Source of the DNA: an uncultured Slackia sp.
GTDB lineage: Bacteria; Actinomycetota; Coriobacteriia; Coriobacteriales; Eggerthellaceae
Assembly (NCBI RefSeq): GCF_959608125.1
Contig: NZ_CAUHPG010000005.1
Coordinates: forward strand, 27,922-91,921
DNA: 64,000 nucleotides
Direction of reading: 5' to 3'
Made by a program: the position numbers and the translations under genes. The notes under the pieces are model-generated. The model did not search any database. It saw nothing but the letters and a program-made list of their open reading frames with translations, and had not been told where the DNA came from. Shown here piece after piece: positions 27,304 through 34,704 of this stretch (position 1 is the first letter of the stretch; each line of letters starts with the position of its first letter).

Positions 27304-28327
27304 GGCCTCCCCTCCTGTTCTTGAAAATCAGATAGATGAAAAACGGCCCCCCGACGAACGCCATAAGAATGCCCACCGGCACCTCGTAGGGCGCAAAGGC
27401 GACACGGGCAATGAGGTCGCAGCCGACCACGAACGCGGCGCCGGCTACCGCAGACAGAGGGAGCACCGCGCGGTTGTCGTTTCCGACCGCGAAACGCACG
27501 ATATGAGGAACGATCAACCCTACGAAGCCCAGAAGGCCCGCGAAGCTCACGGCCGCCCCGGCAAGCAACGACGCGACGGCCAGCATGGCGAGCCTGACGG
27601 CGCGTACGTTCAATCCGAGCGCATGCGCCATATCGTCGCCGAGCGCGACCACGTTGAGCCGGTGCGCCCCACACATCGCCGCCACAAGGCCCGCCGCAAT
27701 CAGAACCGCAGGCCATGCAAGATCCGACAGCAGCACGCCCGAGAGACCGCCCGTCAGAAAGACCGACGAGCCCACATAGGCGTCGGGCGCCACGATCATG
27801 ACCGTATTCATACCTGCGCCGAACACGGTGGTTATCGCTATGCCCGACAGCACGACGGTCAGACGCGACGCGCCCGCATGCAGCGATATGCCGAAAATGA
27901 CGGCCGCCGTAGCCAAAGCGCCGGCGAACGCCGCGAACGGAGCAGCCCAAGGCGCATGGGGAAACAGCGCCGCGACCGCGAGCACGAACAGCCCTGCCCC
28001 CGAGTTGACGCCGATCACATTCGGACTTGCGAGCGGGTTGTCAAGCACCGATTGAATGACGGCCCCCGCCACTGCAAGGGCCGCGCCTGCAAGCAGCGCG
28101 GCCAGGACGCGCGGAAGCCTGACGTTTACCAAGATGCTTTTCGCGGCATCGCTCACTTCTCCGCCGCAGACCCATGCCGCGAGCTCGCCGAAACTCACAG
28201 AAGATGCTCCGCACAAGAAAGCCGCGATGCTCAGCGCCGCAAGAGCCGCGCAGGCAATGGCGAAGGCCGCCGCCCGACGACCTCGCCCGGCGGCGTGCCC
28301 CGATTCTTCACGAACGCGCCGCATCAC
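27296..28327 (-). CDS. FecCD/BtuC-family permease
   Basis: A 343-aa integral membrane permease with about ten hydrophobic segments. Family motifs: VRLPRVLAALLAGAALAVAG near residue 75, NPLASPNVIGVNSGAGLF, and near the end FVGLIVPHIVRFAVGNDNR, the classic FecCD coupling region. A second permease gene is absent, so the transporter would use a homodimer. It overlaps the binding-protein gene by 4 bp and the ATPase gene by 8 bp, so the three are one operon. Confidence 0.93.
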   Translation of the reverse strand: MMRRVREESGHAAGRGRRAAAFAIACAALAALSIAAFLCGASSVSFGELAAWVCGGEVSDAAKSILVNVRLPRVLAALLAGAALAVAGAVIQSVLDNPLASPNVIGVNSGAGLFVLAVAALFPHAPWAAPFAAFAGALATAAVIFGISLHAGASRLTVVLSGIAITTVFGAGMNTVMIVAPDAYVGSSVFLTGGLSGVLLSDLAWPAVLIAAGLVAAMCGAHRLNVVALGDDMAHALGLNVRAVRLAMLAVASLLAGAAVSFAGLLGFVGLIVPHIVRFAVGNDNRAVLPLSAVAGAAFVVGCDLIARVAFAPYEVPVGILMAFVGGPFFIYLIFKNRRGGLE

Positions 28328-29361
28328 GCCTCGTTCTGCCCGGACACGAGATGCCCCGCAAGCGTCTCATAACTCTGGGCCCATTTCGCATTGGGCTTGT
28401 ACAGGAACAAATCGGGATCGAGCATGATGTAGCGACCCTCCTGCACTGCCGAAAGCGTCGCCCATGCAGGATTTTCTGCGGTCTGCGCCTCGAGATTGCG
28501 CATAGCGGTCTCGGTGTCGTTGCCCATAGGAATCACGAAAATGTAATCGGGGTCGAGCTCGATTACCGACTCGAGACTGAAGTCGGACAGAAGGCTGCGA
28601 TTCTCGTCGGCAAGATTGACGACGCCCAAATCGGCAAGCATATCGCCCGCCATCGACGAGGACGTCAACACACGAGTCCCCCGCGAATACGTGGTCATGA
28701 GCAGAGCCGTGGAAGGCTCGCTCGCCTCGGGCATGTCCGAAATCGCCTGCTCGATCGCCTGCTGCACCGATTCGCCGTTTCGGCTATACAGGTCGTCGCG
28801 GCCGGTGATGTCGCAGAACACGCGCAGCATGCGCAAGTAGTCCTCGAAAACCGTGACCTCGAAATACGCCACGGGGATGCCCGAAGCATCAAGAGCCGCC
28901 TTGAAATCGGCCTGGCTCGAATCGCCGCCGCGGCCGCCTGTGCCGCAGGTCATGATTACGAAATCAGGCTCGAGGGCGATGACCGCCTCGAGGTTGATGT
29001 TCGAGAAGTCGCCCACCTTCGCGACGTCGGAAGACTCGATATCGAATGCATCGAACGTGAAAGCGTCGTCAGAAGCGCCGACCAAGGTGCCGCCGGCAAG
29101 CTCCCACGTGTTCGCGAAGCTTCCCATGCACGCAACGACGCGCTGGGGATTTTCCACCGTGACCTCGTTGCCCATATCGTCAGTGAAAGTATAGGCCTGC
29201 GGACGTTCCGCTTCGATGGCAGACGCCCCCTCGCCCTCTGCCGACGACGCGCCGTCGCCGGCGCATCCTACGAGCATCGATGCCGAAAGCGCGAGCGCGA
29301 GCGCAGTGGAAAGCAGACCTGCGCGCACTGACACGCGGCTGCGATACGTTTCATCGAACAT
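28324..29361 (-). CDS. Lipoprotein substrate-binding protein of the iron-chelate/heme importer
   Basis: A 345-aa extracytoplasmic solute receptor (cluster A/TroA-helical-backbone type). The start MFDETYRSRVS is supported by AAAGGA at 9 nt; two earlier in-frame Met codons lack good sites. A signal peptide ends in a lipobox, LVGC, with Cys33 lipidated. Then an acidic Ser/Gly linker, TFTDDMGNEVTVENPQRVVA (the strand preceding the binding cleft), GDFSNINLEAVIALEPDFVI, and LADENRSLLSDFSLESVIEL. No His/Met/Tyr ligand is obvious enough to name the substrate. It follows the radical SAM gene after 37 bp. Confidence 0.9.
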   Translation of the reverse strand: MFDETYRSRVSVRAGLLSTALALALSASMLVGCAGDGASSAEGEGASAIEAERPQAYTFTDDMGNEVTVENPQRVVACMGSFANTWELAGGTLVGASDDAFTFDAFDIESSDVAKVGDFSNINLEAVIALEPDFVIMTCGTGGRGGDSSQADFKAALDASGIPVAYFEVTVFEDYLRMLRVFCDITGRDDLYSRNGESVQQAIEQAISDMPEASEPSTALLMTTYSRGTRVLTSSSMAGDMLADLGVVNLADENRSLLSDFSLESVIELDPDYIFVIPMGNDTETAMRNLEAQTAENPAWATLSAVQEGRYIMLDPDLFLYKPNAKWAQSYETLAGHLVSGQNEA

Positions 29362-29398
29362 AGCGGAAGATCCTTTCATAGAGAGCATGCGGCCGTTC

Positions 29399-30415
29399 TT
29401 ATTCATGGGAGGCGGCCCCTTCGTCGTCGAGCTTCAATCCATGCGCGCAATAATCGTCCTGCGCGAGGATGTCGCCCTCGTGGTAATACGCGGCGCGGGC
29501 GCGGCATCCGCCGCATCCGTCGCGATAGTCGCACGTGCCGCAAGCGCCCGAATAGGCCTCGGTGCGCAGCTTCTCGAACACAGGGCTCGATTTCCAAATC
29601 TCGTCGAACGGAGTCGCGCGCACATCGCCCGCCTCTTCCGTCATATACGCGCACGGACGAACGATTCCCTCCGACCCGACGACACAATACGTCAAGCCGG
29701 CAAGGCATCCGCGTGAAAAACGCGTCTCCACGCCGAGCTGTTTGGCGACGCGCGTGAATTGCGGGGCGCACGTGGGCTTGACGTCGATGGAAACCTGTTG
29801 CGATTTCATCATGATGTCGCGCAGAAGTTCTTCGTTCTCCCTCACCTCGAGCGCGGTCTCCTTGATGAATTTCCCTCGGCCCACGGGAATGAGGAAAAAG
29901 ATGTAGTGCGCGACGGCGCCGATACGCTCGGCGAAGTCGGTGATGTCGCAGACCTCGTCTCGGTTCCAGTCGACGACGGTGGTATGAAGCTGGAACGCCA
30001 GCCCCGCCTTCTTGCACGCCTCAATGCCCTGCATGGTTAGCTCGTAGGCGTTTTCGAGCCCGCGGAAGCGGTCGTGCTTGGCAGGATCGAGGCTGTCGAC
30101 CGAGATTCCCATGGCGCAAGCCCCGCACTCCTTCAGACGCGCGGCCGTCTCATACGTGATCAGCGTGCCGTTCGTTCCGAAAACAGGACGCAGCCCCCGC
30201 GAAGCGGCATGCGCGACCAGGTCGAAAATATCAGGGCGAAGCAACGGCTCTCCGCCCGAGAAGATCATCACTTTGAAGCCCGCACGTGCGATCTCGTCGA
30301 TCATCTTCTTCGCTTCATCGGTGCCGAGCTCTTTGTCCGTAGCCTCCTCGGCATCCTGGTAGCAGTGCTCGCATTTCAAATTGCATTTGTTCGTCGTCAT
30401 CCACGACACGATCAT
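29399..30415 (-). CDS. NirJ2-type radical SAM/SPASM protein (heme-d1/alternative heme pathway family)
   Basis: A 338-aa radical S-adenosylmethionine enzyme. The start MIVSWMTTNKC is supported by AAAAGGGGGCA. The radical SAM cluster is C11-x3-C15-x2-C18 (CNLKCEHCYQD). SAM-binding GGEPLLRPDIF, FGTNGTLIT and HTTVVDWNRDEV follow; the C-terminal SPASM region has CAYMTEE, CGTCDYRDGCGGC and a final Cys. The sequence strongly resembles proteins labelled NirJ2, related to NirJ and AhbD, which modify or decarboxylate siroheme-derived porphyrins. Actual chemistry is inferred. It lies between a HemA-like gene and an iron-chelate importer, supporting a tetrapyrrole role. A peptide-modifying SPASM enzyme is the alternative, but no precursor peptide gene is visible. 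Confidence 0.85.
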   Translation of the reverse strand: MIVSWMTTNKCNLKCEHCYQDAEEATDKELGTDEAKKMIDEIARAGFKVMIFSGGEPLLRPDIFDLVAHAASRGLRPVFGTNGTLITYETAARLKECGACAMGISVDSLDPAKHDRFRGLENAYELTMQGIEACKKAGLAFQLHTTVVDWNRDEVCDITDFAERIGAVAHYIFFLIPVGRGKFIKETALEVRENEELLRDIMMKSQQVSIDVKPTCAPQFTRVAKQLGVETRFSRGCLAGLTYCVVGSEGIVRPCAYMTEEAGDVRATPFDEIWKSSPVFEKLRTEAYSGACGTCDYRDGCGGCRARAAYYHEGDILAQDDYCAHGLKLDDEGAASHE

Positions 30416-30548
30416 GATTGCCCCCTTTTCGGCGCACGAAACCATCGGCGCGCCATCGCCTTTCTTCTCGATTTTCTTTCGAATGTCTATGGAAACCGAA
30501 GCGTCGCACGTCGAAGCGGCCTTTGCACGCCCAACGCGACGCGTGTTT

Positions 30549-31502
30549 CTATCCCGAAGCCGAAACGTCCCGGCTATCGAACCATCTCATATAAGCGCGC
30601 GCACGCTCCCTGATCGCCCGCGCGCGCTCGGCATCGCCGACGCTTTCGCGCTCGCACGCGGCCGCAACCTCCTGAAGATCGCTACGCCCGTAGACGAACA
30701 CGTCGTCTACGTCCACGCGGCCGCGTCCGTCGGGTTCGCCCGCAAGGTCGAACACCACGCTCAAGCGTCCCCGACGCACACGTCGAAGCCTCTTCGCAGC
30801 GGCAGCGTCGAACGCCTGCGCGCGCCAGAGGAGCGACACGTCGGCCTTCGCCATGGACTCCATCAGCCCGTCTTCTTCGCAGGCATCGAAGACCGATGCC
30901 CCGGCAGCGGAAAACGCCGCCTGGAAAACAGAAGCCTGCGGGCTCGAAGATTCCACCATGACGCTGCATTTCCCTAGGTCATCGAAGACGAATCGGGCAA
31001 GCTCGACCGCCATGTCGGCTTCGGCGCGCGATTGGGCGTCCTCGTCGCGGCGCAGGCCGAATGAAGAAGCCGCCTCGCTCGCCTCAAGAAAGAGCCGCTC
31101 GATCGCTTCGGCGGGCTTGCCGGAATCGCATGCGGATTCGCATATAAAGCGCGGCGCTGGAACATCCCTGCCCCGCGCGAACGAATCGGAGCCGCATGCG
31201 ACATGCATCGCATGCATCGCGGCGTCGACTCCTTCCGCAGCGTAAAAGCAGCCCGCGATACGAGAAGGCGGAACGCCCAAATGGGACGAGAACAGATTGC
31301 CGAAAACCCCGAAGCTATCGAAGCCTTCGCGAAGCACCGCGTACGCCTCGTAGCGTTCGCCTTGGCCCGCGATGGCGGCCTCTTCGGCATCGGGAAGCGC
31401 CGCTATCGCGGCAAGAAGGTCCCCTCGACGCGCGCTTTCGACCGATGTGAGCACGTCATCGGGCGCATGAGCGGGATCGATTCCCGCAACGACGAGCTCC
31501 AT
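30549..31502 (-). CDS. Divergent glutamyl-tRNA reductase (HemA)-like protein lacking catalytic motifs
   Basis: A 317-aa protein recognisable as HemA-like from colinear family features. These are MELVVAGIDPAHAP (HemA strand 1 and APxxxR-like region), AMHAMHVACGSDS (matching the VASGLDSM segment), the FDLAGEPDGRGRVDVDDVFVY region and a helical dimerisation end. The catalytic motif STCNRxEIY is here GQGERYEAY (46-54), with Gly in place of Cys. The NADPH motif GAGEMG is replaced by ESSSPQAS (184-191). It is about 100 aa shorter than HemA. Reductase activity is therefore very unlikely. It is coupled to hemX (2-bp gap), the classic HemX-HemA pairing. A role as scaffold or heme/tRNA sensor is inference. 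Confidence 0.72.
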   Translation of the reverse strand: MELVVAGIDPAHAPDDVLTSVESARRGDLLAAIAALPDAEEAAIAGQGERYEAYAVLREGFDSFGVFGNLFSSHLGVPPSRIAGCFYAAEGVDAAMHAMHVACGSDSFARGRDVPAPRFICESACDSGKPAEAIERLFLEASEAASSFGLRRDEDAQSRAEADMAVELARFVFDDLGKCSVMVESSSPQASVFQAAFSAAGASVFDACEEDGLMESMAKADVSLLWRAQAFDAAAAKRLRRVRRGRLSVVFDLAGEPDGRGRVDVDDVFVYGRSDLQEVAAACERESVGDAERARAIRERARAYMRWFDSRDVSASG

Positions 31503-31504
31503 CT

Positions 31505-32341
31505 CTAAACCGCCGCGACGAACATCAGCACAAGAGCTGCCGAGAAACCGCAGATGGAAAGGACCGACCGCGTCTTCGATCCGACCAAAGACGGCGCGAG
31601 GTAGGAAACACCGACGAACACGGCGTAGGCCGACCACACGACGATCGAAAGTCCGATGCGAGGACCCAGATACGAGAATGCGGCAGGACAGCCTGCGGCC
31701 ACCATAACGCCGTGGCGGATCGCATATCTACCGAACCCGAGCAGCATCCCCAGCGTGAACAACGGAAGGCCGACAAGCCCCGCACGGCGGGCGACGGCAT
31801 TGAGCGTGTCGAGCGCAGGCATGGTGAGATTGAACAACCGCGCACTGCGGTCCTTCATCAGGCGGCGCTGATAAAGCTGCATGGCGGATGCCGCGGCGCT
31901 GATGACGAAACACGCCATGGCCGCAAGGAAGGAAAGGATATGGAGAACGAGGGCGGGCCACTGTTCGTACGTGCTGTTCGTATAGAAAGCCGACCCGGAA
32001 AACAGCGAGCTCATCTGGGCGATCAACATGAGCAAGGCGACCGTCGAAGCGGCTACGACGAGATAGCCGTACGGCCTCTTGGCGAAAACCGCCACGAACA
32101 ACGACGCCACGGACAGAACCCATGACGTGAGCATGAGCACGTTCGGGCCCACGAGAACGGTTCCCGACGTGCTGACCGACTCCATTCCGATCGAGGCGGA
32201 ATGGAGCAGGAAAGCCGCAAGGAAGAAAAGACGGGAAGCGACGGAAAAGCGGTCGGCCTTACGGGCGGCGCGAAACGCACAGAGGCTGGCCGCGCAGCCG
32301 TAAAGCGTGATGCTCGCCGCGGCGGCTATGAATGCGATCAT
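31505..32341 (-). CDS. HemX/CcsA-like cytochrome c assembly family membrane protein
   Basis: A 278-aa polytopic protein with about eight transmembrane helices. The start MIAFIAAAASITLYG is supported by AAGGAG. It resembles the HemX branch of the CcsA/CcmC heme-handling superfamily by topology, by length and by the region HILSFLAAMACFVISAAASAMQ. The tryptophan-rich WWD heme-presentation motif of true CcsA/CcmC is not seen. In Bacillus, HemX is encoded next to HemA and modulates its level. Here the partner HemA is degenerate. Two bases separate the genes, so they are translationally coupled. Confidence 0.75.
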   Translation of the reverse strand: MIAFIAAAASITLYGCAASLCAFRAARKADRFSVASRLFFLAAFLLHSASIGMESVSTSGTVLVGPNVLMLTSWVLSVASLFVAVFAKRPYGYLVVAASTVALLMLIAQMSSLFSGSAFYTNSTYEQWPALVLHILSFLAAMACFVISAAASAMQLYQRRLMKDRSARLFNLTMPALDTLNAVARRAGLVGLPLFTLGMLLGFGRYAIRHGVMVAAGCPAAFSYLGPRIGLSIVVWSAYAVFVGVSYLAPSLVGSKTRSVLSICGFSAALVLMFVAAV

Positions 32342-32471
32342 TGCTCTCCTTCGCTCTCCGTGCCGAGGATTCGGCGCGATTACAGAGTATCGGAGCACGA
32401 ACGGCCGCGTAATAGCCCATTCGGATTAAATCGGCGTCGGGGAGTACGCTTCCTGCCGTACTCTAGGCGAA

Positions 32472-32696
32472 TCATCGCGCCTTAAGCACCCCCGTCTCGA
32501 AGCCGTACGCGACAAGGGCTGCACGATTGTCGCAGCCCGTTTTCGCAATCATATTAGCAAGATGGACTTTCACCGTCTGTTCCGAAAGCGCAAGACGGGC
32601 CGCTATGCCCCTGTTCGAAAGGCCACGGGCGATATGGTATAGAATCTGCTGCTCGCGCACGGTCAGAGAACTCTCCTGGTCGATGGTCAGAATCAC
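32472..32696 (-). CDS. Stand-alone LuxR-type HTH regulator (74 aa)
   Basis: Essentially a single LuxR/GerE DNA-binding domain with a GTG start (MILTIDQESSLTVREQQIL) behind GGGGGTAAAG. The tetra-helical HTH is LTVREQQILYHIARGLSNRG, then SEQTVKVHLANMIAKTGCDN. There is no receiver or sensory domain, so it resembles GerE-type regulators. It is 130 bp upstream of hemX on the same strand and the likely local regulator. Two Cys-free helices and one Cys near residue 55 leave no obvious metal site. A decayed fragment of a larger LuxR protein is possible but the start signals look intact. Confidence 0.8.
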   Translation of the reverse strand: MILTIDQESSLTVREQQILYHIARGLSNRGIAARLALSEQTVKVHLANMIAKTGCDNRAALVAYGFETGVLKAR

Positions 32697-32710
32697 CTTT
32701 ACCCCCTTGT

Positions 32711-32732
32711 TCTATACCGCACGAAGCGTGCG
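32711..32732 (-). promoter_or_regulatory. Putative promoter/operator of the LuxR-type gene
   Basis: Minus strand shows a TATAGA -10 candidate (32711-32716) abutting a perfect palindrome CGCACG-CTT-CGTGCG (32718-32732). A TTGCCC lies 20 bp upstream of the -10. The palindrome occupies the promoter spacer, a typical repressor or autoregulatory position. Confidence 0.4.
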
Positions 32733-32783
32733 ATGCGGGCAATTCTAGCGAGCATGCTCCCGTCGGTCTAGAGGAAGGCATCC

Positions 32784-32812
32784 TTGCCGGCGCCGTCGGA
32801 CGCCGGTATACT
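32784..32812 (+). promoter_or_regulatory. Promoter of the ABC-F gene
   Basis: TTGCCG (32784-32789), a 17-bp spacer and TATACT (32807-32812). Expected transcription start near 32819, which leaves a leader of about 270 nt before the ABC-F start. Confidence 0.65.
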
Positions 32813-32871
32813 CGCCGGAATGAATTCACCGAGGATGCCGTGCGCATCCGCTTCTAAGGAGCCCTGCATAC

Positions 32872-32883
32872 ATGAAGTTCTAG
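32872..32883 (+). promoter_or_regulatory. Possible 3-codon leader ORF in ABC-F leader
   Basis: AAGGAG followed 10 nt later by ATG AAG TTC TAG. Antibiotic-responsive ABC-F genes are often controlled by very short leader peptides. A three-residue peptide with a canonical ribosome site is suggestive but may be chance. Confidence 0.3.
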
Positions 32884-33090
32884 ACGATGCACAGTTTTGT
32901 GCCCCATTCGCATCCGGCCGCTTTCGCGGCGCAGCCTTCGCGCATATCGGGCAGCATCGTCTTATACGTTCGTTTTCCCAACGGCTCCATCTCGCTTTTT
33001 CTCATAGCTTCGCCCCATGAGCGAAAGCGTTTTCGCCCCGAGAAAAACCACGCTTGCCCATGCGCGACCTTTCCGACAGGAGGCCGCCCT

Positions 33091-34590
33091 ATGGCACGAA
33101 CCATCCTCACGCTCTCCCATATCGCATACACCCACCCGCAATCCGCCGACCCCGTGCTGCACGACGTGTCCGCTACCTTCGCGCAAGGCTGGACCGCGCT
33201 TGTCGGCGACAACGGGTGCGGCAAGACCACGCTCGCCCGTATCGCCTGCGGTCTGGAAAAACCCGACGACGGCAACGTATCCGCACGCCTTTCCTTTGCG
33301 TATTGCGAACAAGACCCGCGCATGGAGCCCGCGCTGCTCTACGATTTCGCATGCGACTTCTCCCCCGAAGCGACACGCCTGCGAGCCGCTCTCGAAATTC
33401 CTGACGACGCCCCTTGGCGTTTCGAATCCCTAAGCGGCGGCGAGCAGAAAAAGCTCCAAATCGCCGTCGCGCTTTGGAGTGAGCCCGAACTGCTCGTCCT
33501 CGACGAGCCGACCAACCACGTCGACGCAGCATGCCGTGCATGCATCCTTGAGTCGCTGCGGGCATTTTCGGGCATCGGCATCGTCATTTCGCACGACCGC
33601 CTTTTGATCGATTCTTTGCCAAAACAGTGTCTCTGCTTTGAAAACGGCCGCTTCGTCATGAGGCCAGGAGACTATGGCAATGCTTCCGAACAGCGCAAAC
33701 GAGAGCTGCTTTGCTCGCAGCGTGCCAACGTACAAGCGAAAAGAACCGCCGCGGCGCTACAGCACGAGTATATCCGCCGCGCAGAAGAAGCATCCAAGAC
33801 AGCGAAACGACGCAGCGCCCGCATGCTCGACAAGCACGATTCCGACGGCCGGGCAAAACGCAAGCTGGCGATCTATACCGGCCAGGACGGAAAGGCCGGC
33901 GCGCTCGCAAGCGGCATGAATGCGCGGCTTGAGCGCGCCTGGGCCGACATCGCCCGCACGCGCACGGAAAAGCGCTATGACGGATCGATCGCCTTCGACA
34001 TGCAGCCCCACCCCCGAAAGACCCTGATGCACGTTGAAGAAGCACCCATCGCATGCGGACCGCAGGGGTTGCTTCGTGTGCCCCGGCTCTACGTGGGCAA
34101 TACCGACCATCTGGGAATCAGCGGAAACAACGGAAGCGGTAAAACGACGCTAGTAAGGCATCTACTCGATCACATGGACCCCGATATCCGCATCCTATTC
34201 ATTCCCCAGGAATACACGCCCGATGAAGCGCGACGACTCGTGCAACGCGTGCGCGACGAATCCCCTGAAACGAAGGGTCGCATCCTTTCGATCGTCGCCC
34301 GCCTCAATTCCAATCCCGACCGCATCCTCGAAGGCGGCCGAACCAGCCCGGGAGAGCTGCGTAAGCTCGCCATCGCATGCGGCATCGCCGACGGCGCCGC
34401 CCTTATCATGGCGGACGAGCCGACCAACCACCTCGACATCCACTCCGTCGAGGCGCTCGAGCAAGCGCTAGCGGCATTTCCCGGCGCGCTCGTCGCCGTA
34501 AGCCACGACGAACGTTTCCTTGAAGCGGTCTGCACAAGGCGGCTGCACATCACGCGTGCAAACGGCCTTTCAACCTGCACGCTCTCCTGA
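33091..34590 (+). CDS. ABC-F family ATPase (possible ribosome-protection type)
   Basis: A 499-aa soluble protein with two ABC domains and no membrane segments, so not a transporter. NBD1 has GDNGCGKTT, LSGGEQKKLQ and LLVLDEPTNHVD; NBD2 has GNNGSGKTT, SPGELRKLAIA (an altered signature) and LIMADEPTNHLD. A basic linker of roughly 80 residues (RRAEEASKTAKRRSARM) separates them, the element that reaches the ribosomal centre in antibiotic-resistance ABC-F proteins. RBS ACAGGAGG. Its length near 500 aa and long leader fit the resistance-type group (Vga/Lsa/Msr-like), but drug resistance is only inferred. Confidence 0.85.
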   Translation: MARTILTLSHIAYTHPQSADPVLHDVSATFAQGWTALVGDNGCGKTTLARIACGLEKPDDGNVSARLSFAYCEQDPRMEPALLYDFACDFSPEATRLRAALEIPDDAPWRFESLSGGEQKKLQIAVALWSEPELLVLDEPTNHVDAACRACILESLRAFSGIGIVISHDRLLIDSLPKQCLCFENGRFVMRPGDYGNASEQRKRELLCSQRANVQAKRTAAALQHEYIRRAEEASKTAKRRSARMLDKHDSDGRAKRKLAIYTGQDGKAGALASGMNARLERAWADIARTRTEKRYDGSIAFDMQPHPRKTLMHVEEAPIACGPQGLLRVPRLYVGNTDHLGISGNNGSGKTTLVRHLLDHMDPDIRILFIPQEYTPDEARRLVQRVRDESPETKGRILSIVARLNSNPDRILEGGRTSPGELRKLAIACGIADGAALIMADEPTNHLDIHSVEALEQALAAFPGALVAVSHDERFLEAVCTRRLHITRANGLSTCTLS

Positions 34591-34642
34591 CGCGGAGCAG
34601 AGCGCGGCTGTCGTCGTAAAAATCGGCAACACGCGAACGAAC

Positions 34643-34674
34643 GCAAAAGGACGGGCCGCGCAAGCCCGTCCTTC
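34643..34674. terminator. Bidirectional terminator between two ABC-F genes
   Basis: Ten-base-pair stem AAGGACGGGC/GCCCGTCCTT (34647-34656 / 34664-34673) with a 7-nt loop between convergent genes; TTTT follows on the minus strand. Confidence 0.75.
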
Positions 34675-34704
34675 GATACGACGTGATTCCTCCATTCGAA
34701 AGCG

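Larger units (their letters stand above)
32697..33090. other. 394-bp divergent intergenic region
   Basis: Lies between the LuxR-type gene (minus) and the ABC-F gene (plus). It holds the two promoters described separately and a long ABC-F leader. A 78-codon open frame (32784-33020) overlaps the promoter and has no ribosome site, so it is not called. No repeat array or RNA gene was recognised. Confidence 0.6.

Noticed and set aside
32784..33020. 78-codon frame in ABC-F leader
   Set aside because: Starts within the promoter -35 and has no ribosome site.
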